A DNA stretch of 64,000 nucleotides from Vespula vulgaris (lineage: Eukaryota; Arthropoda; Insecta; Hymenoptera; Vespidae), in contig NC_066587.1 in the NCBI RefSeq assembly GCF_905475345.1, positions 12,441,558 through 12,505,557 of the forward strand. Reading direction: 5' to 3'. The translations under genes were made by a program, and so were the position numbers. Below the pieces are notes generated by a model. It was not told the origin of the DNA and searched no databases. It saw only the letters and a list, made by a program, of their open reading frames with translations. Shown one piece after another: positions 24,780 through 36,008 of the stretch (within the stretch, counting starts at the first letter, position 1; each line of letters opens with the position of its first letter).

Positions 24780-24904
24780 ATTTTTCTTCCTCCTCCAATT
24801 TTTTTTTTTTATTCCATTATTTTTCTTTCTTTTTTTTTTTTTTATAATGTATCCATTCTTTTCCCCAAGTTGTAAAATACGGACCAACTTGCTGTTTTTC
24901 ATAT

Positions 24905-24935
<31 letters not shown>

Positions 24936-24936
24936 T
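24780..24936 (+). repeat. T-rich tracts and (TTTA)n array
   Basis: Poly(T) runs at 24799-24845, then, after about 55 bases, at least eight TTTA units (24903-24936). Confidence 0.9.
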
Positions 24937-25212
24937 TCTTTGTTACGTGATGATTTCTCGTCGATCTTCGAACATTTCATTAAATCAACTTGATTCTCGC
25001 GACGAAAGAGGAAGAGAAAGAGAAAATCGATGAAAATCCACGTTACTTCCACCAACTAACGGAGAAACCCAAGGAACAAGGATATAGACAGGAAGAAGGT
25101 GTCTCGGCCTATGAGAGAAGATTTATCCCTTGGTATATAATTTCGTTGAACAATGTGTATAGCCTAGAATTTCGTGGTTGGTTGGTAAGCTGCTCGTATT
25201 CCTTACTCCCTT

Positions 25213-25240
25213 TCTCTCTCTCTCTCTCTCTCTTTCTCCC
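25213..25240 (+). repeat. (TC)n microsatellite
   Basis: About 11 TC units followed by pyrimidine sequence. Confidence 0.9.
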
Positions 25241-25378
25241 TCATTGAAGACAGTCGTGAGTACAGCACCGACCGAAAACATGACTCCGCAATTACGCGAC
25301 CACATTAAGGCAGATACGCACAAACAAAGAGAAGTACCGGGTGCTGGTTTAAGATGCGCACCATTCGCTAAATGCAAA
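25241..25378. other. CpG-richer unique segment
   Basis: Open on both strands for more than 40 codons, with balanced composition: plus peptide beginning ENMTPQLRDHIKADTHK, minus peptide containing GAHLKPAPGTSLCLC. Neither is recognised. Possible short exon or regulatory DNA; low confidence. Confidence 0.25.
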
Positions 25379-25441
25379 GTCGACGTCCTCGGCGACGTCG
25401 ACGTCGACGTCGTCGTCGTCGTCGTCGTTGTCGTCGTCGTT
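25379..25441 (+). repeat. (GTC)n/(GAC) trinucleotide repeat
   Basis: GTCGAC units pass into about ten CGT/GTC units with one TTG interruption. The first part is self-complementary (GTCGAC is a palindrome), so the tract can fold on itself. Confidence 0.95.
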
Positions 25442-26501
25442 TCTATCGAGACAGTCCCGAGTCATTAGGAAAGCCTGTAGGAACTCGTACACAATGCCTC
25501 CCTACAGTACACGTCTCTCTGAGAGATTCATTCGGTCCGATTGTCGCAACGCGACTTGCCACGGGTCTTAGATTCTCTCATCGCGTCAACTTCTCTTTTC
25601 TAAAGGGCATATACTTCTCTCTTGAGAGATTAGGACGAAAACGCGTCATATTCGTCATCCGTACATCATTCTTTTTAAGTCTCACCGCTGGTAGAGTCTT
25701 TGCAAAGTTAATATCCTTCATTGGAAAGATAATTCCAAATTTGCTCTTTTTCTTTTCAATTCGTCTAATAGCTAATGACACTTGTTAATCGATCGTATTG
25801 CAAGATGTTATTTTTTATCTCGTTACTCCTGCTAGATAGAGATATTCGTAATTTGTCTTTAATATAATTTCCAACTGTGTGCTTGTTGGATCGTGGAGAA
25901 TATTAAATCTAGTTATGATAATCTATGTTGCGACCGAATCATTCGATCAGATTTTTATGAATCGATTAAACACTCGTCCCGTAATGCCATCCGATCGTCA
26001 CTGAAAGCTTATCACGCTTTCACATCCATTGGATTAGTCTCCCGATTTACGAAGCATCGATTTAAAAGCTTCGCGTTCGAAAAATCGTAGATGGCGCGTA
26101 TGATGTGGCGACGGTATGAAGGATTAAACGTCGATGGTGCGCAAAGTGGTTGGAGTAGAGGCACGAGTAATCTCTTCTATCGCGTTAGAAAGATCGTAGC
26201 AAGAATGGCAGCTCCATTTCGACAACATGGCTCGCTTGTAAGGATCAACGACGAGGAACCTCACTCCCTGTCGTCTCGATAGGTGGCCAATGGGGGAGTT
26301 TGGCGGACCACTTAAGGGAAAACATAGGCTGAATCTGCAGGGGATTCTGAGCGTGAGAAGAGGAAAGAATATTTTCGCACGAAAGAGAGAGAGAGAGAAG
26401 GCTATGGAAGCTAGAAGATCGCATTTAAGATACTAGATGGTATTTATAGGCTTCTAAAAGAGCGAACCTGAGAATCGACAGGGTCTTGAGATCGATCTGT
26501 G

Positions 26502-26504
<3 letters not shown>
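25442..26504. other. Gene-free DNA
   Basis: CpG-richer unique sequence to about 25600 and again at 26080-26340, with small dyads such as CTCTCTTGAGAG near 25618. A 63-codon plus frame at 26091-26282 is unrecognised. A short GA array lies at 26384-26397. Confidence 0.55.
26281..26313. other. Ten-pair bulged hairpin
   Basis: AGGTGGCCAA (26281-26290) can pair with TTGG (26300-26303) and CCACTT (26308-26313). A CGGA bulge lies on the 3' side, one pair is a G-T wobble, and the loop is 9 bases. It lies in a CpG-richer unique segment. Confidence 0.4.

Positions 26505-26540
<36 letters not shown>
26505..26540 (+). repeat. (CT)n microsatellite
   Basis: Eighteen uninterrupted CT units. Confidence 0.95.
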
Positions 26541-26544
<4 letters not shown>

Positions 26545-28420
26545 ATCCGGATAAGTGCTTCAAGAACGCTTAGTCATCGTTTTATACGTGTATTGCCGAT
26601 TTCCCTTAAAATGAGTGAAAAATGAACAATTCGAACAGATTCTTCGATGAATATGGAATAAAAATGATGTGAAAATGCGAAATAAAAGATAAAGGATAAT
26701 TGTTCTCTCCAATGAATTCCATAATATCCAAAATTTCTATAGCTTCCTCACTGATATTTCTCGACGGGCTTCGAATTTATCGCCGTAGCGGAAAAGCTTT
26801 GGAAAATGATATTATTATAACCGTCGAGGGGTATATTCGTTAAACCACGGAAGGAATAAACGTGCTGGAACTTTGCTAATGAAGAGCAACGAGCATAGTA
26901 TTATAAAGACTCGTGAAGAAATACGATATGCTAGAGCTCGTATTTAACCGCAACGGACGGATACGAAATTCGCGACGAATTCTAAAGTTAAAAATATTTG
27001 TTCGTATAAGCCCTTACAAATCGAACATTTTATTTTGTTCTTTCGTATAAATTGTAAGAGTTAAAATACAATCTGTGATTGGTTCCGTTGAAAATAGTTG
27101 TACGAGAAGCCAATATGTTTTTATTTACATTGAATGAGAGTTACCAAATGCATATCGCTTATTTATATCGTAGTTCATCAATTTATATTGCCGTGAAATT
27201 TTATACCGGGTAGAGAATATAATATAAAATATTCTAAGTAATACAATTTTTTTTTTTTTTTTTTTTTAGTAGCTCTCCACTAATACTTTCTTTCATTTTT
27301 GCTTTTTCTCTCTATTTTTTTTTTTTAAATCCCAACGGAGGGATCGTAAAATATCGTGTTTCGGTGAAATCCGAGAATTGTAGCCTCTAATTGGGGTTAA
27401 TCAACGTGCTAGCTCATACATATATCCTGCACGATTCTACGTGTAACGCTAACGAGAAAGTATCGAATTTTTGATAGGGTATATTGACGTGCTTTTTAAT
27501 CAATGCTCGGCGATACTCTTTCTCGTCAGGATTAATGAACTTAATTTCTAAAGGAAATTGTCTCTTTACCTTGCCATCGAACCGCACGAATTCATATTCT
27601 AATTTTAAACGATTCCACATTTCAATATCAATGTGTAGGAAAACATTAAGTATTAGATATAAGCGCAAACTCGAATATTCATGATTTATTATATTCTGTT
27701 TTAACTTGTGTCTTATCGTTTATAGTTTTATTAAACAATGAAATAACATGAAAGAAAATCTGACCAACTGAAAATATTCTTTTGAAAAGACGTCATTTTT
27801 ATTATCTTTACAGACGACAAAGTACAAAATGTGTCAAGAGTGATCGTTACTCCACGATAAGGTGGCGGAATGCCACATACACTGTTAGCTACATACTATC
27901 CTGTGAGATATCGATTTCTCGTAAAACAAAAGATGTCCTCCAGAGTTTGTCCCAGATTTCTTACCCTGTTACCTAGTACCTAACGACGTATTCTATAAAA
28001 CAAAAATATCTAGGTCTTAAGATCGGAAAAGATCTTCTAAAGGATTCTTCGTCTTTCTTAAAAAGTATCTCGAACGTCTTGCGCATACAATGAACCAGAT
28101 AGAGGATCTATCTGCTTATATACTACGTTGATATATATATCGAAAAACGTTCGTTCGAAACTCAATGTGAACGATACGAAAAAGAAAAAAAAGAAGAGAA
28201 AAAGAAAAGGATTGAAGTGAACAAAAATATGTTGTTTAATTTAAAAAGATAAGAAAACAAATTTAACAATAAGAATACTCGCCGGTATTAAATTCGATTT
28301 CGGATTGCACAGTTCGACGCGTACTACCCTCACAAATTAGGATATCTTTAGCCGTATAAATCTCACTCTCCCTTAAAGATCTCGTGGTCGAGGTAAAAAC
28401 AAACCTTTGGTAATCCCAAA
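26541..28420. other. Gene-free DNA
   Basis: AT-rich with a 21-base poly(T) at 27247-27267 and a T-rich tract at 27300-27327. Overlapping plus and minus frames at 27414-27684 are unrecognised. Nothing else is seen. Confidence 0.6.
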
Positions 28421-28700
28421 GTGATCGTAGGGCTAGCAAGGCTCGCCAACTGAGGCGTGTAGTCGAACATAGAAGGGAGAAGAGGTGTCGAAGTCGAGCG
28501 TGTTTTCGAACCAAGGGTGCGTTCGAGTTCAAGGACGGAGTTGGAGCCATAGCCCTGAAGGTAGATAGAGAGCCCTCTTTTCGATTTGAAGAAATGGGAA
28601 TCCAATTTGAAGAAGGGTGGATGGGAGGATGTAACCCGGAGTCGCAGGGGGACGCTAAACACCCCATTGTCGACGAACTGAGTGGGTGGTACTTAAATCG
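28420..28700. other. GC-richer unique segment
   Basis: Less AT-rich than its surroundings. Minus-strand frames of 134 codons (28263-28667) and 99 codons (28363-28662) overlap in different frames. The peptides are Ser/Leu/Arg/Pro-rich, with no conserved motif. Unassigned. Confidence 0.3.
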
Positions 28701-28751
28701 TACCCTTGAAATTCCCCATGGACTTACATTCCCTTCTTAGCCCTTCTCCCA

Positions 28752-28786
28752 GTCTCTCTCTCTCTCTTTCTCTTTTCTCTCTCTCT
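28752..28786 (+). repeat. (TC)n-rich pyrimidine tract
   Basis: Two TC runs joined by TTTCTCTTTTC. Confidence 0.9.
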
Positions 28787-29020
28787 GCACCTCTTTTACT
28801 TTTGCCTCTATTTATATTTGTAAACTCCTCTGTGAGTCGGAAAAAAGTAAAGGAACGTATCGTCGTAGTTAGATGGAAAGTAAGCTGAACATTTCTGTAG
28901 GTTTTTTTCGAGAAAAGAACTGCTACTACCATCGCTACTGTATTGAAAATCCTTGTCCGGCGAAAGGCAGGTTGGCGCGAAAAAAGGGAGAGCGCCAAAA
29001 GAAATAACGTCCAGTCACGT

Positions 29021-29051
29021 TTCTCTCTTTCTCTCTCTCTCTCTTCCTCTC
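29021..29051 (+). repeat. (TC)n-rich pyrimidine tract
   Basis: A TC run with TTT and CC interruptions. Confidence 0.9.
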
Positions 29052-29226
29052 AGAGAGCTGTGAATATGTTGAAACGAACGAAAGGAAAGATCGGTAAGGT
29101 AGGGGTGAGAAAAAGTAGAAACTACTGTGCGAAGGAGTCCGTGCAAGGTAGTAAGAGAAAGATGAAGATGGAAAAAAGTTAACGTAAGAAAAAGAGGGAT
29201 AGATAGAGAAAGAGATACACACACAT

Positions 29227-29278
29227 AGAGAGAGAAAGGGAGAGAGAGAGAGAGAGAGAGGGGAAGAGAGGAAGAGAG
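29227..29278 (+). repeat. (GA)n microsatellite
   Basis: An interrupted GA array of about 50 bases. It lies 176 bases downstream of, and is complementary to, the TC tract at 29021-29051. Confidence 0.95.
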
Positions 29279-29310
29279 TTAAAGGCAAAGATACATATAC
29301 GCGGACAGAC

Positions 29311-29335
29311 GTATTTGCGCGAAAAGAGCAAATAC
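29311..29335. other. 8-bp hairpin
   Basis: GTATTTGC (29311-29318) and GCAAATAC (29328-29335) are perfect complements around the 9-base loop GCGAAAAGA. Confidence 0.5.
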
Positions 29336-31490
29336 CCGGTGGGCATCGTTCGCTTTCAGGCGTCGAGTATGCCTAAAGGACGTCGCTCAAACTCTCCATT
29401 GGCCTTTGTTTCCAAGCACGAAGATCTATGTTCCCTTTACGTCGTTTACACAATTTACTTTATACTGTAACCGTGTTACTAGTCGTGCACTCTACTCCGT
29501 TAGTCGAGCCAAATTCGAGGATATTTGATTCTTTTCGATCTTCGTAATCGAAGAAAAGAATCTAAAGGACGAAGACAACGAGTTACGAGTTCGAATTACA
29601 AACGTAGTTGTAAGTACTGGATTAATGATTTACAATAAGCTACGGTTATACGTGTTGTACGTGTAATACCGTACGAAAAAAGAATGAGAACGAAATGCAA
29701 TCTTTTTCCTTTCTTTTTTTTCCTTTTTTGTTTTTGCGAGAACGCATCCGGTCGAAAGGCAATTGCATTTTCAGATATCTAGTATAGCGGTCCTTTCTTA
29801 AAAAGCGCCGGAAAGATCAGGGCGAAAAAGTCGAAGTGAGAAAAGAGCTTTGACGTTTGACGTAGCACCTCCGACAATGCTACTCTTTTTTATTCTACAC
29901 TGCTGAGAATTGCATTCCGACATTACTCAGAGGTTCCATTTGCTCGGGGCCAAGCATTCGAGCTACGCGCTATACTCGTTTAACTTGTACCTACCCCTAT
30001 TTTCGTGCGATCTCTGATAGCCAATGAAAAGGGGTTATCTATTCTCCGTTTTAAACGAGCCCATTACAATAATCGTACATTACAAATCGCAATTACATTT
30101 ATTCAACTAGAATTTATATGTTTGCACGGCACTAAAGTAATTCCTAGTATTTTAACCAACTAAAAAACTTTCAGTCATAAATACTTGCTGTTAACATAAA
30201 TTGAGAGTTGAAAGACGAGGTGTAAAAGAAAGAGAAAAACAAGGAAAAAAAAGAAGAAAAAGAAACATTTCTTCAGATTTAATCTTTTTAACCTACGAAC
30301 AAATCATTTTTATAAAGCTCGTATACGAACACGAGCAAGACACTTGTTAAACGAAGGAATCTTAAATGGTCGTACGAGATAACTATTGATCTTCCGTTCG
30401 ATAGAGGTTTCCTTCAAGAATTACTTCTATAACCATCGTAACATATATTTTTTTATTACGATGCAAGGTGGTCAGTCGTATGCTCCTCGTCATGAATATC
30501 TTCAATTTCGAGATACATCGAAACGATACCGATACAATGCACATAGGTATATAAAAATCGTCGATAGCTTCGCTGCAAGCTCGTTAGCGAGGAAGCGATG
30601 TAGGGATCGAGATTTTTATGGGTTGACGTAAAAAGTCAGCTACAACAACGGGGATTTGAATAACGACAACCATAACCGTGAAATCGAAGCCGTATATCGG
30701 TAAATCCGTCTCTCTTTCTCCCTCTTTCTCTTTCTCTTTCTCTCCCGTTTCTTCCTCTCTCATTTTCTACCTTCACATCGTAATATATCGTCTAAAGGAA
30801 TGGAAATGCAAAGTATATATCATACAAATGTCATGGCATATCGCATAAGGTATAAGTCGAGCGACACGTGTATGTATCTCCGTGTCGAATATATACTGTA
30901 TAACATTTATATACATATACTTTTATAAAAACAGTAGTTCGTCGATGTTTTTTTAACTATACGACGATCAATCGTTGCGTTCCGCTTTTGGCGTAATAAT
31001 GAGAATGAAATAACCAATAAGAATTCGTCGATATCAATTTATGTTATTCATGAAATATTCCAGATTGAAGTATATTCGATAGCGAACGAGTAAACGATAT
31101 TACGATGTGATTTCAATATTTCGCAGTTTTTCCATCGTAGGAAAAGGCCAACGACGTTCTCATCTTCTCATCTTCTCGAGACAAATGATGTACGATGCAT
31201 AAGGAAACAAATGCATAAAAATGCAAAAAGTTGTTCCTTTGCACCGTGGAAAAGAGAAAATTAATTCCTTTATAGGCTAGAGAAGCCAGAGATAGATGTC
31301 TCTCGTTTTAAAAGAAGGAAGAAAGAGAACGAAAATAAAGAAACAGAAGAAAGAAAGAAGAAAGACATTCCATCTTGCAAATTTTACCTCGAAAGAAAAA
31401 TTTTAATAACTAATTCGTCGAGCGCGAGCTATGGTATCGCATTATTGTGCATAACCGAGAATTTCCATTTTCATATAAGTAGACATTAAA
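29336..31490. other. Gene-free DNA
   Basis: Unique sequence with A/T-rich tracts (29699-29737, 30220-30264), a TC-rich pyrimidine tract at 30709-30769 and a 7-bp inverted repeat (CGACACG 30862-30868, CGTGTCG 30881-30887). An 81-codon plus frame at 30386-30631 is unrecognised. Confidence 0.6.
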
Positions 31491-31560
31491 GGTCTGGATA
31501 GCTTAATGGTTCGAGCAACCTCCGGAAGATCCGGATTCCGAATGCCGGAATCTACTATAA
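31491..31560 (+). ncRNA. tRNA-like element (tRNA-derived SINE or tRNA pseudogene)
   Basis: TAGCTTAATGG at 31499-31509 fits the RNA polymerase III A-box consensus exactly. With TTCGAGCA it forms a D arm whose GCTT/GAGC stem pairs with one G-T. Downstream, CCGGA-TTCCGAAT-GCCGG (31531-31548) is a T arm with four of five pairs and one extra C in the loop, so the B box is interrupted. The anticodon region between the arms is about 8 bases too short, and 5' GGTCTGG finds no acceptor partner. It therefore cannot be a functional tRNA. A SINE head or decayed tRNA copy fits best. No target-site duplication or poly(A) tail was identified. Confidence 0.6.
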
Positions 31561-33025
31561 CTTTTTTCACGAATCCTACATTATTATTTTTATTTTTCTT
31601 GAAATTTTGCGAAACCAACACGCATGTGAACAACGTGTTAACCATTGGTACACGTTTAGACCTTTCGTAAACTCTTTCAACGTTGTACATCGGACACATT
31701 AACAATGTAACTTTCGTTGAAAATGTTTTCATATTTACCGAGAAGCATTTCGTTCATATTTTTTCCCCTACGCTTTTAAATTATTCCGTCTTTCGTGAAA
31801 GTAATTACTACTTCGTTCTGGAATATTCTAACGAATATTTAATCGAAAGTTATGTTTAAAGGAATACGCATTCGAACGATCGAACTTCCATTTTACCACA
31901 ACGGAACAAATTTTCCAACGGCATTTTTCCAATTCCCGTAATATTTTCAACGCCAGTTGTAAAGTCAGATGTATCAAAAACGTGCAGAGTCGTTTAACAA
32001 AGTCAATTGCTTTTTATTCTTATCCTTTCTATCGTTTATTCTTAACGCATCATCGTTTTCGACCATGTCGCGTCGACGTTTACATAAAAATGAATACAAA
32101 ACATCTTTTTTCATTCATTGTAATTTTAAATATCATTCGTACGAATGAGAATAGTCATCGTTAAATATCAATATTTTCAGGAAGGATTTTGACATTTTCG
32201 TTAATTGTTCGTCAACGCGTTAATTTCAATTTGTTGACGAATTATATGTGTCGGAGAAAGAAATAGAAGTGTTTTGGTGCACTCACGAAGGAACGAAAGG
32301 TAGGGAGTAACCGAAAATTAAATCGGCGCTAACCAAGGATCGAAGAGAAAGGCAAAGTCACGTAATTGAAAATATGCCAAGCGAGGTATAAAACGAGCTT
32401 CCCGGTAACGCTGCCTTATACTCGTATATTTCATTGGCGCTTACATCGCTGTCGCTGTAGCTTTTACGATCGTTTTTGCAGCCAAAAAGAATATCAACGT
32501 TATCGAAGATTTTATATGACACGCTAAAATTACATATTATTTTTAATAGCGTATTAAACAAATATAGATGAGGCTCCTTTTCTATTTTCTATATAAATCT
32601 TATAATATAATCTATTCATCTTATTGCGATATTACAGAAAAAAAAAAGAGGGAGAGAGAGAAAATATCATCGTCACGCACGTCGTCATCTTTATCTACGA
32701 TTGATGTTAGAAATTTCACAGAAAGAGCATTATTGTAAAGCTCGCCAAAGATAAAATCTCTGTATATACGACTTATCGCGATGGAGAAAAGCGTGTTTAA
32801 AATAGGCGCACATACGTCTCGGAACGTTCCTTCGTGCGATAGTAAAGGAATAAAGAGATTCGAAGGAAAAGGAGGACAAGATTGCCATTACGGTTTATAT
32901 TACGATCGTTATAACGTTTCGGTGCATCGCACAACTCGCTTCCGTAGTTCTTTCAAATTAACGACGGAAACGGCATCGCGTTGGATGCAAAGAAAATGGA
33001 AGAAAGAGAAAAAGGGACAAACGTA

Positions 33026-33033
<8 letters not shown>
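31561..33033. other. Gene-free DNA
   Basis: AT-rich unique sequence downstream of the tRNA-like head; part of 31561-31620 may be SINE body. A short A/GA-rich tract lies at 32638-32663. Open frames at 32358-32561 (minus) and 32781-33026 (plus) are unrecognised. Confidence 0.6.

Positions 33034-33071
<38 letters not shown>
33034..33071 (+). repeat. (GA)n microsatellite
   Basis: About 18 uninterrupted GA units. Confidence 0.95.
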
Positions 33072-33073
<2 letters not shown>

Positions 33074-33728
33074 TCGTTTACGAGAATGACCAGAGCACAA
33101 GCAGAGGAAACGGCGACGAGTTGGCACTTACTGTCGACCTCAAATATTATATACGATCGCGTTGCACGCGTTGCACGTTTCGCAAATAGTACGGTTACAT
33201 TAATAATCGCGTTAACGTCGCGTTTCACCACGTGTGAGCGCGAGAAAGAAATAGAGAGAACATATCCAAGCGAAACAAGGAAAATCTCTGACCGTGTAAC
33301 CGCTAACGGAAACGAGAGATCTCACAATTTTTAGAAAACGTTTTGTTCGTGTCGTAGAAAATTTGAAATTTATTTTCGGATTTCGTTTGATATCTTCTCT
33401 GTGAAATCGTACAGAGACAATTTCATATCCGGATAACGTTCTAAAAGATCATTGTAAACTATATGATATCGTTCGATCGAGCGTTTCTATTCGATTATAT
33501 ATTTTCTATCGATTTTATTTCACTAGATGAAAAATCATCGAAAAGAAATCGTGACATGTGCTGTCGCTTGTAAAATTTTATCCTACGAATTTTTTACATG
33601 GTGATTCGAAAAAAAAAGAAGAAAGGTATTACGAGTACGGACGAAGAGAAGTCTACCGAAACGACTTTACGATTTCAAATTATTCAATGACACGTCGCGC
33701 ACACTCGGAGCGTATTTGGCTGGGTAAC

Positions 33729-33732
<4 letters not shown>
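33072..33732. other. Gene-free DNA
   Basis: CpG-richer to about 33310, with a 9-bp tandem GCGTTGCAC doublet near 33159-33176. AT-rich sequence follows. Confidence 0.6.

Positions 33733-33769
<37 letters not shown>
33733..33769 (+). repeat. (CT)n microsatellite
   Basis: Eighteen uninterrupted CT units. Confidence 0.95.
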
Positions 33770-33771
<2 letters not shown>

Positions 33772-35040
33772 ATTTTTTGATTTTTTTTCATTCGAATTCG
33801 ATGCTATCGCCGAGGGGCTTAAGCGATGCGTAATATCGAGGCGGAGGTTTCGCGAGGGAGAAATCGCGAGGCGATGTACGCCGACGCTCGATCGCCGCTT
33901 TTCACGTACGACTGCAATTTCACGTGCCCGTATAATCGGGTTTCCATCGCATTTTTACCGTATTTCGTTCGATCATACGGCTGCTCCTGTATCCGTACGA
34001 TAGATCAACCCACCGAGTGGGCTGATCGACAGTCAACGAGAAACGAACGAACCAACCAACCAGAATTCTACTTGCATTCTACTCACGATATGTGCTTCGA
34101 GGGGAAAAAAAAGCAAAAGAAAGAAAAAGAAAGAGAGAGACAGATCGGTAACTTCGCTTCGTCTCTTTGAAAAATCGAACGAATCACGATACGATTACTT
34201 TTCTTCCTTTTTATTATCTTTTTTCTATTTCTTCTATCTTCATCTTTTTACTTTACTTACGCTTTTTTACTTTTACTTTTGAACATACATGCGGAAACAC
34301 ATTGATCCTCGAAATACATTCGATTTTTATTACTCTCAGTTTTCTTATTATTATATCTCTTATTATTTCATACGTATATATTTATCGTAATTGTTTCTTT
34401 TTTTTGTTGGAAAAGGAGTAACGCGATTAATAGAGAGTATCCAATAAAAAACGTATAATATTGTACGGAGATAACAATCAGAAGACAACATTCGTGAGAG
34501 AAAAGTAGGTTATCGTTGTTCCAAAGCACCTTCTATCATCTACCATTTTTGTTACTCATTATCTCAACATTTATAGAGCTACTGTCACCATTTTACGATT
34601 GAGCAACCTAGTTTCCACGTTAGAATTCTGTTATACTTTCGTTGGCTTCGCACTATTATACTCGAACAAAAATTCCGTTTTTCTCTCTTTTCTTCTTTTC
34701 CACTTTTAAAAAAATTTTTGTTTTCCTTCCCTCCCTTTTTTTTCCTTTCAATCACAACTCCTCGAGCAACCATTTTGTCGTTACTCCAACGTAACTTCCG
34801 ATCTCAAAAATAACCACCTTTTGTTCAACCTTTTCCGTTGTTGTTTGAAAACTTTCGCTATAGAGTATTTGGAGAGAAATCAATGGAATTAACCCAACGA
34901 ATTCTCCATTTATAAATCTGTCTAAACAATTGTATGACAGATAAGAATAGTATCGAACAACCCTTAGATCAGAATTCCGTGCATCGATTAGAGTCTTGTC
35001 GTTAAGATTTGGATCGAAAAAATATCGAGCAATGTGACTC
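33770..35040. other. Gene-free DNA
   Basis: CpG-richer at 33810-34090, then T-rich (34195-34300 and 34675-34750). A 114-codon plus frame (33826-34170) crosses the CpG-rich part and ends in a Lys/Glu repeat; unrecognised. Confidence 0.55.
34003..34027. other. Ten-pair hairpin with one mismatch
   Basis: GATCA-A-CCCAC (34003-34013) pairs with GTGGG-C-TGATC (34017-34027) around the 3-base loop CGA. The only mismatch is A opposite C. A looser stem (TACGG/CCGTA) lies just upstream at about 33977-33998. Confidence 0.5.
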
Positions 35041-35580
35041 GAGGGAAAAGAAGAATCGCATTTTTTCGCGTAGAAGAGCGTAGAATGAATATCTATCGAT
35101 AAACAGACTGCTGGATCGTTCTTCGAATGTGTATCGTTGCGAAATGGGCGAATGTTGTTTCACAGAAAATCGCGTTTTGCGCTTTGATCGGCGATCCGTA
35201 CGGGTGGCTTTCACAAAGCAATCGGATGCGATTATACGGAAACACGCGCGCGACTCCTCTGTTGCGTCTGTCGCTGGTGAAGACACTTATTTGTTTCATA
35301 GACCGCGTCACCGTTTGTCATAAGCTTGGGAAAGCCGACGCTCGCGTTTCTCAATGACAATGACGATGATGATATTCGTCGGTTGTATTGGATCGATCCA
35401 ATCGCAAACGTTTCAATCGATCCTACACATCGAGAGCTTTGTACCAAGCGCTTTTGCGATTTGAATTCACGCTCTTCAATGGCCGCAACGCAGGCTGCAC
35501 TGGATCGAATTAAACGCGTCGTTCCACTTCGAACTCTCCACAGTGAGAATTCACGGAAACCGATGGAAAATCGATGAAAC
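35040..35580. other. CpG-richer island open on both strands
   Basis: Several overlapping frames are open at once (35002-35286 and 35232-35447 minus; 35127-35357 and 35326-35577 plus). The last has balanced composition and includes the peptide LYWIDPIANVSIDP. I recognise no domain. Stop-poor CpG-rich DNA explains the pattern; a regulatory island is possible. Confidence 0.3.
35387..35402. promoter_or_regulatory. Perfect 16-bp palindrome with opposed CCAAT boxes
   Basis: ATTGGATCGATCCAAT is exactly self-complementary. It contains CCAAT on both strands around a central ATCGAT, and sits in the CpG-richer island. CCAAT is a known NF-Y site and CGAT cores are bound by insulator/DREF-type factors in flies (known). 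Use here is inference. Confidence 0.35.
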
Positions 35581-35642
35581 GACGATAATATGTAAAATCG
35601 AAAGTATCTACGTACTTAATAGGCGTAACGATCGCTCGTTGA

Positions 35643-35680
35643 TTCGTTCGTTCGTTCGTTCGTTCGTACGTTCGTTCGTT
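35643..35680 (+). repeat. (TTCG)n tetranucleotide repeat
   Basis: Nine TTCG-type units with one GTACG variant. Confidence 0.95.
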
Positions 35681-35922
35681 TGTAGGAAGAACAGATTGGG
35701 AAGGGATGATGTTCCGATAAAATGATTTTCGACGTCCGAACGTAGAGCATTACGGTTCGTTGCTAATTAGTCCAAATAAATCAGTATAAATGATTTTTCG
35801 CTGCGATGACGAGCGAACTTTATTGGTATCGTTAGTAAAATACTTTGTTTTCATTAGAAATTGATGAGAATACAGAAAGTCATCGGAAATAATGTAGAAT
35901 CGAATGGAAGGACAAATAAAAT
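35681..35922. other. Gene-free DNA
   Basis: Unique sequence; nothing recognised. Confidence 0.6.
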
Positions 35923-35960
<38 letters not shown>

Positions 35961-36008
35961 TAGACAGACAGACAGACAGAGAGGGAAAGAGAGGGAGAGA
36001 GAGAGAGA
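35923..36008 (+). repeat. (GA)n-(CAGA)n-(GA)n compound array
   Basis: GA units, then about nine CAGA/TAGA units (35944-35980), then GA/GGGA units. Confidence 0.95.

Noticed and set aside
25379..25441. GTC/GAC array as a coding poly-Asp or poly-Val tract
   Set aside because: It is open in several frames because the repeat has no stops. No gene model extends from it.
35326..35577. Plus frame containing LYWID, reminiscent of an LDL-receptor YWTD repeat
   Set aside because: A single short match without the repeated blades or flanking residues. Other frames on both strands are equally open.
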